From: Phaeosaccion multiseriatum
Taxonomy: Eukaryota; Ochrophyta, other classes
Length of the DNA stretch: 64,000 bases
Reading direction: 5' to 3'
Assembly: GCA_965112735.1 (NCBI GenBank)
Contig: OZ218956.1
Span: 2,728,001 to 2,792,000 of the forward strand
Shown here: in pieces, positions 1-12,746 of the stretch
How the letters are laid out: each line of letters starts with the position of its first letter
How positions within the stretch are numbered: position 1 is the first letter of the stretch
The notes under the pieces: model-generated
The model's database searches: none
Told to the model about the DNA's origin: nothing
What the model saw: the letters and a program-made list of their open reading frames with translations, nothing else
Program-made: the position numbers and the translations under genes

Positions 1-1027
1 ACACATCGACCCACCCCCTCCCCCACGTACCGTGCGTTACCGACGTCTCCCTCGGCCGCGTCAAAGCCCGCGCTCAGCAGAATGAGCTGCGGGTTGAAGG
101 CACGTAGCGCGGGAAGCAAGCGCTGCGTAATGGCGTCTCGGAAAGCCGAGCGGCCTGTTTGCGGCCCTGCCGACGCGTCTTTCACGCTCGCCTTGCTGCG
201 TGTGCCGCTGCTCACGCCGTCCTTGGCGTGCCAAAGGGGGGCGAGAGGGACGTTGATGACGTTGTTTTCGGTGTCGTCCTGGTCGCCGCTGCCCGGGAAG
301 AACTCGTACGCCTCCTCCTGATGATGTGTGGGTGGGTGGTGTTGTGGATGTGAGCGGGGGTGTGGTTGGGGTTGATTATGGTGCACAATATGTGTGTATA
401 TATATATATATGTGTGCGTGTGTGTGCGTGCGTGTGTGTGTGTGCATGCCCTCAAAGGACCAAAGAATCACCGCCAAGGACCTTCATCCTCAACAGACCC
501 AAGTGGCAGGTGACATCTCAATGCTCCTCCTCCTCCACGCACCCACGCAACCGAACCGAACGTAACGTAACGTACCTTCTGGTAGAGGTGAACGCTGAAG
601 AAGAGCAGACTGGAGGGCTTGTTGTATGCCTTGACGCACTCCTCCGTGCCGTTACCGTGGTGCACGTCGATATCCACAATGGCGACTCGCCCCAGCTTGT
701 GCGCCTCCAGGGCGTGAAGGGCCCCGATGGTGACGTTGTTGAAGATGCAGAACCCGCAGCTCACGGCCTGGAGAGGAGAGCGGGAGGTGGGGTGGGCGCG
801 ATGGTAACATTAAAAAACATTTCAACAAAACCCCCCAAAACTCCCATTTCCAACAAAACTCACCTCCTCCAGCAAGCCGTTGGGTCCGGCGTGGTGTCCC
901 GGCGGCCGCACGCAGCAAAAGGCGTTACGATTACGCCCGTTCAGAACCCGCTCCACAGCCTCTATCACCGCCCCCGCTGCCCTCCTTGCCGCGGCCAGAC
1001 TTCATGATCGATCGATTGATTGATTGC

Positions 1028-1063
<36 letters not shown>

Positions 1064-1356
1064 ACGTTTCAAGTCGACCACGGGGCCACAGAGGCAGAGG
1101 GGTGTAGGATGAAGGGTGAAGGTGAGGGATGTGAGGGTGTAACCAGAGTACGGAGGCGAACGAATGCCACTGCGACAAGAGGGAAAGGGCCCTTCCTCCC
1201 TCCCTCAACCCCTCCCTACCTGCCTACCTGCCGGTGCTGAAGGATGTGTCGCAGTGTTCTTGAGGCTTAATGTCGCCACTCGCCTTGCGCAGCATGCTCT
1301 TTTGCACCATGGGGGTGAAGGGCACGGACATTACATTGCCTGGTGGGTGGGGAGGA

Positions 1357-1399
<43 letters not shown>

Positions 1400-3662
1400 G
1401 AAGGGGAGGGAAGCCTGCCCCACCCAACACAACCCTGCCCCAACACTACCCTACCCTACCCTTCCCTACCCCTCCCCTACCCCACTCCACCCAACCCCCA
1501 AACCTACCCACACTACTCACCCTCCTCGGTCTCGAGCTTCTTGCTGAGGTCGTTGACGAAGCGCAGATAATCCGAAGTGTGCACGCGAGCAAGAGCCTCT
1601 ACTGGGGCCCTGTCAACAGAGTCAGAAACCTCCACCTCGTATCCAAGAGGGGCGCCAGAAGCACGACCGTCCCGCAGTGCTTGCATTATCGCCTTGGGTG
1701 GGTGGGTGCGTGAGTGAGAGGGTGCGTGAGTGAGTGGGTGCGTGAGTGAGGGGGTGCGTGAGTGAGTGGGTGGGTGAGTCATTGAGTGATTGAGTTAGAG
1801 TGGGTGACTGACTGACTGGCTGACTGACTGACTCACGTCCATCCCTCCCTGACTACCTCACCTTGATGCGGTCTGGGCACTCCCAGTCCCTCGCCGACCT
1901 GGGCTGGTGCAGCAGGCACTCGTCGTGGTGCAAGATGAGGGTACGTGTGCTGGGCTCTGCCAAGTAAAAGGCCTGCAGGGGGTGGGGTGCAGTCACAGCA
2001 TGGAGGAGGATGAGGAGGGGTGGTGGTGGTGGTGGTAGTAGTTTGTAGAGTAGTAGTAGTAGCAGTAAAAAAAATGAAAGGAGGTGGTCTTTGTAAGTGC
2101 CCAAACTCTTGAACGCTGCTCTCTCGCTTTCTCGACAAGCGACCTTACATTCCCACCCCACACGTCTCACCCCTCTACCAGTACTCAAACAAACCCCACT
2201 ACTCACCTTACGCACGGCCTCCCTCTCCTTGCGATAATTGAGCATGGCTGCGTCCTTGGTGGGGTCATTCACAAGACCTTCCGCCGCCACCTGAAGCGGC
2301 GTGCGATTCTGGCGATTGCGAACCCCAGACACCGCCCCCGCCTCCAGCAGCACCCGCACCGCCCCCACACGCCCAAAGCGAGAGGCAAAGTGTAACGCCG
2401 TGTCCCCGTCTGCGTTCTTGGCGCTGAGAGATCCCCCACCCTTCCGCGCCCCCTCTGCCCCTCCCTCCGCTCCATCCCCTGCCCCCCTCCCCGCTGCCTC
2501 TGCGAGTATCTCGGTGGCCCACTCGTTGCCTGCGTAGGAGGCCCAGTGGAGGGCGGTGTTGCCGGCGGTGTCCGCAATGTCCACGAGGCCACCGTACTGC
2601 AATTGGGAATTGGAGTGCAAGATTTGTTGAGTGCGTGAGTGAGTGAGTGAGTGAGTGGGGGCGGGCGGGGGCTCGGTCCTCCCCGATAGTTCATCCGCCA
2701 ATGCCAACACCAACAGCCTGCCCCTTGTCCTCTCGCCTCTTGCCCCTCGCCCTGGCCACCCTCGCCCACCCATCCACCCCACCCACCCACCCACCCACTC
2801 ACCCACCCACTCACTCACTCACTCACCCACACATCACCACCCATTGACTTACCTTGAGGAGCTCTCTGCACAGCGTGTAGGAGGCGTCTCCGTACTTCTC
2901 CGGCGGCAGGCTCGCAGCACAAGCTAGAGGCGTAAAACCGTACCGATCCACCTCGTTGACTAATCGAAACAAATGCCCCTCCTCCTTCCTCTTCTTCGAC
3001 TTCTTCGCGCTTGTCGTATTCTTCTTCATCTCACCCTCACCCTTCTTGCCTTGTTCTTCTTGCTTCTTTCCGCCCCCCTCCTCCTCCCCTGCCCCCCCTG
3101 CCTTGTCTTCTATTTTGGGCTTGCTCGTGGAAGACGCACCCTCCTTTTCCTCCTCCTTGTCGTCTACTTTCCCTCCTGCTCCGGTGTCTTCGGGCGTTTC
3201 CGTGTCCGTGTCTGCCCCCTTGTCTTCCGCCCGCCCATCTGCGCTAACCCCCTCCTTCTCTTCCTTTGCTTCTTCCTCGCCCTTCACCTGCGTTTTCCTT
3301 CCCTCATCTCCTCCTCCTCCCTCCTCCTCAACCTTCCCCACACTTCCCTCTCCCTTCTCGCTTCCCTCTCCCCTCTCCGCTGCCTTCTCTCCTGCAGCCC
3401 CCCCCTCCTCCTCCTCCTCCTCCTCCTCCTTGTCCTCTGCCTCCTCCTCTTCCCGCTGTCTCTTCTCCGCCGCCTTTAGCGCCGCAATTGCCTCCGAAAC
3501 CTCTCCAGTAACAATGAAGTGATGAAGTGTCTTGCGTCCACCCCCCTTCCCTCCCCCCTCCCCCTCCCCCTCCCACTCATCTCCCTCCTCGCTCGTCGCA
3601 TCATCAACGCGAACATCCGTCACGTCCCTCAAGTCGGCGTCCGAATCGGAGGAGTGCCCTCG
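1..3662 (-). CDS. Ankyrin-repeat histone deacetylase (C-terminal half of a MYB-ANK-HDAC gene), 3' end beyond the window
   Basis: Zn-dependent class II-like histone deacetylase, expected to remove acetyl groups from lysines in the nucleus. Exons read on the minus strand: 2853-3662, 2207-2596, 1862-1972, 1521-1692, 1228-1339, 864-999, 576-767 and 31-317; every junction keeps phase. Exon 2853-3662 is very acidic and Lys/Glu-rich and ends in an ankyrin-like segment (DRYGFTPLACAA). Exon 2207-2596 holds two clear ankyrin repeats (GNTALHWASYAG, GDTALHFASRFG). The HDAC domain follows: PDRIKAIMQALRDG, RPPGHHAG (tandem catalytic His), DIDVHHGNGTEE (Asp/His zinc ligands) and LSAGFDAAEGD (third ligand). 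The catalytic-Tyr region lies left of position 1. No convincing ATG opens this part. Its first exon has acceptor acacgcag and phase 0, matching the donor of the upstream MYB exon at 3982, so I read both as one gene. The alternative is a separate HDAC gene starting at an ATG near 3791 in microsatellite-derived sequence. Confidence 0.85.
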
Positions 3663-3981
3663 CTGCGTGTGCGTGCGTGCGTGCGTGCGTGCGGGCGAAA
3701 AGGACCAGCAACGTGTGTGCGTGTGTGTGCGCGTGTGGAGCGTTCGAAGGGGGGGGGGGGCATGGACGAGTACGATCAACAAAAAGCCCACAAGCCACCG
3801 TGGAGGCGCATATGGGGCTATTTGTCAACGTACACGCGCGCTCCCTACTTCCTCACGCAGATAGGCGCAAGCAGAAGAAACAGACAGGCAGAGGGACATG
3901 TACATGTAGACAGACACACAGACATACGGGACAACTCACTTCCCCGACACGCAACAATGGACACGACACAACACACCTCAC

Positions 3982-4355
3982 CTGCCCTCCCGTTCGTCGT
4001 CCACCATCGCGCGCCATGGTAGGTGGCACGTTAGCTCCTCCTCCTCCTCCTCCTCCTCCCGCTCCGTCTCCGTACTTGCCCACCCCGTACACCCTGCCGC
4101 TGCCGTTGCTACTTCTGCCCCCCCCGCCGCCCGAGGAGAAGTGCTCTTCCCCTGCCTCCCGTGAGCCTCCTAAACCTCGAGCGTCGTCCTTTAGAGCCTT
4201 GAGCTCTCCGTCCCAAGGCGTGTATGGCTGTGCTGCCCCCCTCCTGCCTCCTCCTCCTCCTCCTCCCCCGAACTCCGAGTCGCCATTCACGGGACTCAGT
4301 TCATCGGGGTTGGTGATTCGCAACGAGAGACCTCTTCCTCCTCCTCCTCCTCCTC

Positions 4356-4391
<36 letters not shown>

Positions 4392-7300
4392 CTGCTCCTC
4401 TTCCTCGGCCCGCTGCGCCCCCCCCCCCGCCCCGCTGCTCTCCCTTCCCTCCTCGGCCCCCTCCCACCCTGCCACTGCCCTTTCCTCCTCTGGTCGAGGT
4501 GCTGCCCGCTCCTCCTGCCCCGGCCAACATCTCCGCCACTGCAAGCTCCTGTGGTGTGGTGCGTGTTGTGAGAGTGAGGGAGGGAGTTTAGTTTACACAC
4601 GATATTACACGGGAGGAGCGAAGAGCAAGGGGGAAAGGGCAAAGGGCGAGACGAGGAAAGTTGGGCAACGACGAAGGGGAGGGAGGGGGGGGCGTTTTCC
4701 GCACGTACCGTCTGCTTCCTTGTGCCGCACGCCGCCGGAGAGGGTGTGGGGTAGTACCTCTTCATTGCCTTACTGTGGTCTGGTAGGGCGCTGATGCTCA
4801 GCTCATGTCCGTTGCTGTCCCTGCCGCCCCCCTTGGGCCCTCGGCTACTGCCAGCTCCGGAGGTGCCTGTGCGCGCGCGTGTGTGTGTGTGTGTGTGTGT
4901 GTGACAGAGAAAGAGGGAGGAAGAGGAGAGAGCAAGAGAGAGAAAGGAGAGAGAGAACAGAGGGACATGATGTGTAGGTTGAGGGAGGGTCGACGTAGGC
5001 ACATGCAAAGACAGAGAGGTGGGGCCTTGAAAGTCGAATCCAACCACCCAACACAAGCCGACACAGTCAACCAATCCACCAATCAACCACTCACCCACCC
5101 ACCCAACACAAACAGACAAGCCGAGACAAGCCAGACAATGCAAAAACACGCCGCGTCCCTCTACCTCCTTCGCCCCTCCTTCTTCCCTCTCTCCCTCTCC
5201 TTCCTCCCTCTCTTCCTCCCCTCCTCCTTCCCTCCTCTCCCCCCCCTCCCTCCCTCACCGAAGCTTGTGCGTGGCCTCTTGGAGGGGCCGTGCTGCGGGC
5301 CGAAACTGTCCCTGCTGTTGCTGCCCCCTCCTCCTCTTCCCCCTCCTCCGTGGTGGGTAGGGCCGCCTTCGGAAGCGTTGAAGTCGTCCAAATCGGAGCC
5401 TCGCCTCTTGCGCAGCTCCACAGAAGAGATGCGCTCACTACCCTTGGATGACGTGCCTGTGCAGGAGGAAGGGGGGGATGAGGAGGGGGAAGGGGAAGGG
5501 GAGGAGGAGGAGGAGGAGGAGGGGCGGGAGGGGAGGGTCAGCATTGCCTTTTCCTCATCGCATTGGCCGAGGGCAGTGCGGCGGTGTGGGGGTTATGCTA
5601 GGGCTACGAAGCATGTGGGTGCTGAGGGGGCGGCGGAGTGGGGTCGTGAGGGGGAGCAGAATGGAGTGGAGCAGAGCAGAGCAGTTGCTGATCCATAACA
5701 GAGGCAGAGGAAGATACGACAGAGAACGGAGGCAGTTACACAAGGAACGGCCTTGAAATGGCCTTACAAGAGACAGGAGCCCATTCCCTTCCTTTTCTTC
5801 CTCCTTGCCGTTCTCTTTCCTCCCTTTATTGTTGTCTCCTTTCCTCCCTTCCCTTGCTTTCCTTCCCTCCTTTCCATTTCCTTCCTTCCCTCCCTCCCTT
5901 TCCTTACCTTTCCCTACCCTGCCCTCGCATTCCCTTCCCTCCCCATGCCTTTCCTCTCCTCCCCTCCCCTTCCTGCCCCGCCCCCTGTCTTCCATTCCTC
6001 CCGTACCTTCGTACTCTGTGCCCGCATCCGCTTCCCCGGACATTTCCTTCGCTCTCTGCACCTTTTGAAAGTACTTTTGAGCGTGCGTGCGCGTCTGCAC
6101 CACCGTCCGAGTCTTGACCATGGCAGCGACTTTCTTCCACTCCTTGCCGTACTTTTTCAGGGCCTGTTTGGGGTGGGTAAGGTTGGGTTGAGTTGGTGCG
6201 TTGGTGTGTGGTTATGGGGGTCTCACCCCCCCTCACCTTGAGAAAGAGGTCGTGTTCTGCCTTGGTCCACCTCCCTGTCTGCTCCATCCCGGGTGGGCAC
6301 ACATGGCTCTTGCCGTCCCCCGGCCCATCGTCGTCGTCATCATCATCGTCGTCCATTTCCGGGCTGGCACTTTGGTTATGCCGGGCCAAGGCGGCCGCTT
6401 GCACACGAGCTGCCATCTGTCCGAGGGTGGCATGCTCCTTCTCAAGGCCTTGCGGAGAGCGGCGGTAAGTGACGCCACCCCCCCCACCCCCACCCCCACC
6501 GCCGCTGCTCCCATCGCTGCCACCACTACTGCCGTAGCGCTGCGGTTGTCGTTGTGTGTTGTGTCAATCGAGTTCAGTTTAGTTCGGGAAGGGAGGGGAG
6601 GGGGGCTACATGGTGTGGTGCTACGCTCTGCCTAGCAAGACAAGCGACAACATGCTAAAACACAGGATACAGCCACAAAAAGGCAGGCAGGCAACACAGC
6701 ATGACTGAACAACTCACCGGTCCTCCTGGCCCTCCTCCTACTCCTCTGCCCATGGCGTATCCCTCGTGCGGCTGCCCCTCCCACCCCATGGGGTGCACAC
6801 TTCCTGCCCCTCCCATGTGGCGGCTCTTGACACCCCCCGATCCGCCCTTCATGTCACCAAGGTCAAGGTCAGCGTCGTCGCTCCCCCCGATCCCTCTGCC
6901 GCCGCCGGGGGGGTGTTGGTCATACGGTGTAGATGACGCGCCCCGAAGCTGTTGAACGAGTGGAGAGGAGGGAGGGAGGGCGAGAGGGGAGGGTTTGGTT
7001 TACGAACAGAACAATCGAACCACAAACACAACAGCAAGAGCAGTAGCAGCAGCAGCAACAACCACAACCACAACAACAGCAGCAGCAGAAGTAGCAACAA
7101 CAACAACAACAACAACTATCACCACCACCTCAAACTGCAACAAAAAATGAAGAATAAAATCCCCTAAGATCGACCACACGCACACCGCCACCGCCACACT
7201 ACGCCATCAATCAGTCATCCCCCATCGCTCAGTATCCCTCAAACCCCATCACTCACTCATCACCAACTCTGTGTCTCTTCCTCTCATCATCATCTCATCG

Positions 7301-8118
7301 CTCATCCTTGTCCTTCCTTCCTCTCACTCCTCACTACCCTCCCTCCCTCCCTCCCTCCCTCCCTCCCGCCTTATCACTCACTTGGGCGATTTGCTCGATG
7401 GCCCGCAGCGCACTAGGCGACATTCCCTCTCCGCTCCTCCCGCTCACACCCCCGCCCCCGCTCCCACCTCCTTCGAAGCGAGTAGGCTCGGAATAGCACA
7501 GCTCGTCCCGCCGGGGGAAGTAGTCGCCCCCCACTGGGTACTGCGCCCCCCCCCCCCCTGGCTGTTGTGCTGCTGGCCCCCCTGGCCCCAACGGACCGCC
7601 CCCCCCACCCGGGTAGGGTTGTTGCGTCTTGACGGAGAGCTGCTGGTGCGGCTGCCCGTGGCTGGTGCGGTATACTTGATGGCCTGTGTGTGTGTGTGAG
7701 AGAGAGAGGGGGGGGGGGGGAAGGGGAAGGGGAAGGGAGAGAAATGGGGGCAAGAGAGGTGGAAAGAGGGATGACAGACGAGAGAGGGAGGGAGTGGAGA
7801 AAGAGATTGTGAGGTAGAGAAAGAGGGGATTTGTAAATACATATACACATACACACACTCACACAACACACACGGCGAGCGTTGCTTCCTTGCTAGGTGG
7901 ATGCTGAAGGGACGGCACCGGACGGCACTACACCGTACACCACCACACCACATGCTCTCTCGCCAAGTCGACACACAAACCTCAGCAACATTCTACACCC
8001 ACACCCACCTCCTTCAGGGTCCACGGCCACCGGCCTCTGCTGCCTGCCGCCTCCGCCGCCCATCACTACCCGCCCTCCCGCTCCCACCGAGGGATGCATT
8101 CCATAGGCCGCGCCTCCG

Positions 8119-8156
<38 letters not shown>

Positions 8157-8528
8157 TGCGACTCCCCCCGTCCCCGCGGACCCATATCCGCGTGGGCCCC
8201 CTGTTGCGGGGACGGAATCAAACCCCTCCCCCCGCACTGGCCTGGGCGGTCCTCCGCCTCCTCCTGCCCCTGGCGCGGCTGGCCCACCGCCTCGCGGAGG
8301 AGGAAGCTCGTTAAGATAGCTGTAGCCCCCAACTCTTCGCTCGCCAGGCCCACCCGTAGCCACGACTACAGGCTGTGGCGGCCCCGCCCCCCCCCTGTCC
8401 CCCCTCCCGCCTCCTGCCGCTGGCGCCTCCTCTGGACCCATGTACTGTTTCCCTGTGGCGTGGAAGCGAGGAGCAAGAGACGAATCTCCTCTATCCTTCG
8501 TCCCGCTTCCGCCGCCACCCCTGTCCAT
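3982..8528 (-). CDS. SHAQKYF-type MYB domain protein (N-terminal half of the MYB-ANK-HDAC gene)
   Basis: DNA-binding MYB/SANT protein. Exons: 8009-8528, 7382-7683, 6718-6948, 6237-6539, 6007-6163, 5259-5456, 4709-4866 and 3982-4548, about 812 codons, with all phases agreeing. The start ATG at 8528 (MDRGGGG) has an in-frame TAA shortly upstream. The N-terminus is Gly/Pro/Gln-rich, with an 11-12 residue Gln run near 8115-8152. The single MYB repeat spans the 6237 and 6163 junction: GRWTKAEHDLFLK, then KKYGKEWKKVAAMV, then the signature RTVVQTRTHAQKYFQKV at about residues 471-487; the first Ser of SHAQKYF is Thr here. Exon 3982-4548 is Gly- and Ala-rich, with a 10-residue Ala run. Its donor CAG/GTGAGG joins in phase to the acidic exon at 3662. 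If that intron were retained, translation would stop near 3853. Confidence 0.8.
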
Positions 8529-9259
8529 GCTTTCGCCTCGGCCTCTTGCAGCTGCGGTGGCGCTCCAAGGATGTTACGGCCGGCAAAGGAGTGATCCAGC
8601 AGAAAAAAAGGGTATCTCTTCGTTACTTCACCCCCCAGCCCGCTCCCATGCGTCCTGCCTCTCCCCTTATTTCTTAGCACCCCCTCCTTCCCCACCCTCT
8701 TGCTCTCTGCCCTCCTCTCCTCGCCTCTGTGCCCAACGCGCTAGATGGGATCAAGGGAGGATTTCGAATGGATTCGCATGTACAGGGAGAAGGATCCAAG
8801 AAAGGAGAGTGAGGGCAGGCTTGAGCCGCAGCAGTTGGAGAGAGGCAGTAGCGATAGGCACTGCCCCATCGCAATGAAATCCCCTCGCTCCTCCCCTCTC
8901 CCTCAGCTTTCCCTCTTTGGATCAACAGGGGAAGATATTATGAGAAACTGCTCCCAGGGGAAGTTGGCGGAAAGAGAGAGCTATAACTTCGACACGAAGC
9001 CGACGTGTGTGTCCACAGCATGCGTATATAGAGTACAAGCGACGAGCTCCCAAACCCTCTCCCTTCTTACCGTTCAACTTCGCTCCTCAAACCTCCTCTC
9101 TCCCGCTGCTACCTCCCCTCTCGCAGTATCCGAGGCCCCCCGGGGAAATGATCCTCAAAAAACGTTCGACGCCAAAATCAACAGAGAGAACAAGGAGCAA
9201 GCCGTCCTCTCCCCCCCAAAGACCTTCAATTCATTCTAAATTAACACTTCTCTGAGCAG
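8529..9259. other. Spacer: promoter side of the MYB-ANK-HDAC gene, 3' side of glycerate kinase
   Basis: About 730 bases between two minus-strand genes. It should hold the promoter and 5' leader of the MYB-ANK-HDAC gene and the 3' flank of the kinase. I see no conserved coding sequence, no strong repeat and no clear TATA element. A purine-rich stretch lies at 8740-8870. Confidence 0.5.
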
Positions 9260-11310
9260 CTACAACTGCACCACCAAGCCTTCCTCCGTGGGCTTGCGCG
9301 CCCTGTCCACCTCCACCAGCGCGAGAGACTTGGACAGCTTGCTCCTGGAGCACCCCCCCTCCTCCGCCTCCTCCTCCTCAAGCTGCTGCTGCTGCTGCTG
9401 CTGCTGCCCTTGCGGCCCCAGGGTGTAGAGGCGAGGCAGGTACGCCGAGTACGCAGGCATGAAACGCCCCACGAAGGCTCGCACCTCTGCCTCGCTCATG
9501 CCGCCCTTGCCGCTGGCCCGCATGGACGCCTCGGCCTCGGCTCTCCATGTGTACACGCTGCTAATGTCGCTGACCTGATTGAGTGAGTGAGTGAGTCGGT
9601 GAGTGAGTTGTGGCCACAGGGGAGGGGAGGGGAGGGGAGGCGTAGGGGAGGAGAGAGAAGGGGTGGGAGAGGGGAGGTGAGGGAGACGGAAGGAGAGAGA
9701 CAGTATGGTCTTCCCCATACCCTACCCTACCCTACGCACCTTGACCACGAGCCAAGCCTGCACCTCGTCGTGCAGAGGGCCGTACGCTCGCAGTTCCGTG
9801 TTGACGCGCGTCAGAGCCGTACGGAGAGCCACGGATCCCTCTGACTCCGGGGGAGCTTCCTCCACCTCCTCCTCCTCCTGCTGTGCTGGGCAGGCCCCCT
9901 TTCCTCCTGCTTCTCCTGGTGCTGTATCACCAACAGTCACCCTTGCTGCCGCTGCCGCTCTATCTAGAGCATCTTCTAAGGCGACGCCGTCGAGGGCCTC
10001 AAAGCCCAGCATCCAGCCTGGTGTGGTGTATGTGTGTTTACGCGTGTGTGAGAGAGCGCGAGCAATAACAGAGAGAGAGAGAGTGAGCATCTATCTATCA
10101 GCGACACACCTCACAGATGAACTCGCCCCTAGCCAGCCTGAAGGATGAAGCAGGGGAGAGACGGGACGACCTAACGAGGGCCTTCCTTCTCCTTCAGGCC
10201 TTGCTTCTTGGGGCCCGTCCCCCCCATGCTTTTGCCTCGTTCCTTTCTCACCTTCCAAGAGGATGATGTCTAAAGGCCCCTCCACCTCTGTCCACTCCTC
10301 TTCTGTCGCTCGATCGCTATAAGCATGCGGTGCAACAACGAAGGAAAGCGAAGGGAAGGGAAACGCATTAACACACGAACGAAGGAACGAACGAAGGATG
10401 AAGGGCCCCGCCCGCACACGCTATCCATACTTACACCGCCAGCGCTTTGGGGCAGCGAGCGAGCGCCTCGGTCTCCATTATCCATTTACATCCCCCAACC
10501 CCCCACGGAGCCATCCCCTCCCCTCTCGTCCACTCCCTTTTCCCTCTACTCTTGTCGATTGCTCCTCTCCTCCCTTCTCCTCCCCGCCCCTCCCCCCCCC
10601 GTCACTCAAAACTCACTCCACTCACTCACCCCTTCCCCCCCCGGAGGTGCTTGCTATAGCGAGGCAGCTTGGCGCGCTGGCCTCCCCCCAGCCCCTGCAG
10701 GGCAGAAAGCGTCGCCATGGCGAGTGGTAAGTCATGCGTGCCGGCATTGCCCCGGCTCTGAAGGAGGGCATTCCCAGAAGAGGCGGCCGCCAGCGAGTCC
10801 TAGACAATTCGACAACAACATTAAATCGGGGTGGGGGAGGAGAGCCAGAGATAGCCGCAGAGCGCACCAATCGGAGAAAGGGTTCAGGGTACCATCTACT
10901 GCCATCTACTGCCACAGATGCAATGGGGATTGGAGATTGACAAATGATGATAGGTGTGCCTGGCTTCCCTCCTCCCCCCTTCACCGCCTACCACAGTCTT
11001 CGTGGGACTTTGGCGTCCTCGCTGTACGCATGCTCCCAGCGGCCGCCCGCTCACCCACTCTCTCACTTGTTCACTCAAGTATGGTGACTTATTCCCTCCC
11101 TCACCCACTCGCAGACAGTCCACAAAAACGAACAGGCGGGAGGGACCACCCCAACGAAGGGAAGGGGGCGCCTCTCTTACTCTACCCTCACCTGCTGGGC
11201 GCCTGCGAGAGAGAGAGAGAGAGGGGCAAAATGAGTGAATGAGCGGCAGCGACGACGCAGGGGGGGGGAGGGCCGAGCGTCAGAGCAGAGGCGGAGACAA
11301 AGACAGAGAC

Positions 11311-11357
<47 letters not shown>

Positions 11358-12746
11358 GAGACCCCATGCAAGAGGCCCATGAAGCCCTCTCCCCCACCTC
11401 CAAAAGCGAGGGAAGACGAAGACGAAGGGAAACCACAGAGGCAAGGTAAAGTCACTCCGGTTGTGCAGCAGCTCCGAAAGCTCAATACTCCTCCTCCCCG
11501 CCTCCTCCTCCTCCTCCTCCGCCGCCGCCGCCGCCGCCTCACTCACTCACTCACTCACTCACTCACTCACTCACCTGTCAGATAAAAGTCGTCCAAAGAC
11601 AAGGCGCAGCACCGCAGGCCGTGACTTTTCAGCAGCTCCGTGAGAATACCGCACAGAGTGGTCTTGCCACAGCCTTGGGGGGCACTGATGCCCACCAGGA
11701 GAGGCCGGTGGTCGCCCCCTCCTCGCTTGCCTCCAGCCCCCTCATCCTCTTCCTCTTCCTCCTGCTGCTGCTGCCGCTCTCTGAGCTCTTTGATCCAGCG
11801 AAAGACCGGCAGATGGAACCTCCGCAAGCACTCCCTCATGTCCGCACTCAAGCCACGCAGCAGCAGCGGACCATTGTCCGCACCTGCCTTGGCTTCTTTG
11901 TCTTGCGCCGCCCCCCCCTTGGAGATGAGGCCCTGGGCTGCGATGATCCAGTCTCGCTCACAGAACTCCTCGTTCTTACTATCTTCATCATCATCCTCGC
12001 ACGCATTGCCCGACTGCTCCTTCCTCGTGTCTGCCAGGCGTTGAGAGATGACATGACGCACGCACGCACGCACACACATTCGTTCCGTGAGGGACAGGCA
12101 GAAACTGGGAGGTCGGAGCAGCAGCGCCCACATACTGCCATGGACTGTATAGACTGCCTAGTCTTGTCACAGCCTGTCAGGTCAGAGTCTGCCACACACA
12201 CCCTAAACTGCCATAGCTTGCCCACTTATCTTCATCGAGTGGGCGAGTGAGGGCAAGCTCGTGGTGTGTGCGGCTCGGGTTGTCTGCAATGCTGGCTATA
12301 CCTTGAGGTTCGGCTTCTTTGTCCGTTGGTTACCAACACCCCCTCCCCCCCTCGAAACATTGTACCTTTGCAGTGGAGCTCGATCGAGGGCTTAAAAGCA
12401 AGACAAGATCAGCAATCTTCCCCACAAGCCTGTAGTTGTATAACGTACCAGCAGTGTGGGTGCTGTCGCTTTTCATCCCCGCCTCGCTGAGGGAGTGTCT
12501 TCTGCTGCTACCCATCCCTCCCCGCGCGCGTGATCCCTTGACTGCAGCACTAGCAGGACCACTGCTGCTGACCCATCCACCGCGAACAAAAGCTGCACCT
12601 GCTCTCGCAGCAGCTGCTCGATCCAAAGTCCCACTACTGCCACCTCTGTAGAAGCTACGAAGGCCAGGAAGGACTCGACTAGCACGGCTGTGTGACAGCA
12701 GCGCGGTCAGTGCGAGCATCCTCGTGAGGAAGAAAAAATAATGCAT
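9260..12746 (-). CDS. D-glycerate 3-kinase (GLYK family)
   Basis: Phosphorylates D-glycerate to 3-phosphoglycerate, the last step of photorespiration, normally in the plastid. Exons: 12449-12746, a probable small exon near 12200-12285 (unresolved), 11575-12030, microexon 11192-11202, 10630-10799, 10252-10316, 9740-10017 and 9260-9574. From 12030 on, all phases agree. The start at 12746 gives a hydrophobic N-terminus (MHYFFFLTRMLALTALLSHS), compatible with a secretory first part of a bipartite plastid leader. The P-loop is GISAPQGCGKTT. LSLDDFYLTG follows at the 11575 donor. The 11-base exon supplies GAQQ. Then come GNALLQSRGNAGTHDLPLA, KLPRYSKHLRGGKGDRA, EGPLDIILLEGWMLGFEAL, YGPLHDEVQAWLVVKV, VYTWRAEAEASMRASGKGGM and a C-terminal VEVDRARKP. 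These are family-diagnostic blocks in the right order. A Gln run near 9380-9404 is the only odd insertion. Confidence 0.9.
11192..11202 (-). other. 11-base microexon of glycerate kinase
   Basis: Bases GCGCCCAGCAG on the minus strand, flanked by acceptor ctctcgcag and donor GTGAGG. It follows the upstream exon ending in phase 1 (CTG ACA G) and leads into a phase-0 exon (GAC TCG CTG). With it the protein reads YLTGAQQDSLAAASSGNALL, matching the family pattern. Without it the flanking exons are out of frame. Confidence 0.75.

Noticed and set aside
3663-3853. ATG at about 3791 as an independent start for the HDAC gene
   Set aside because: The peptide it would add is read through GT/CA microsatellite (Thr-His-Thr-His runs) and a strong acceptor interrupts it just before real coding sequence. 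It is kept only as an alternative.
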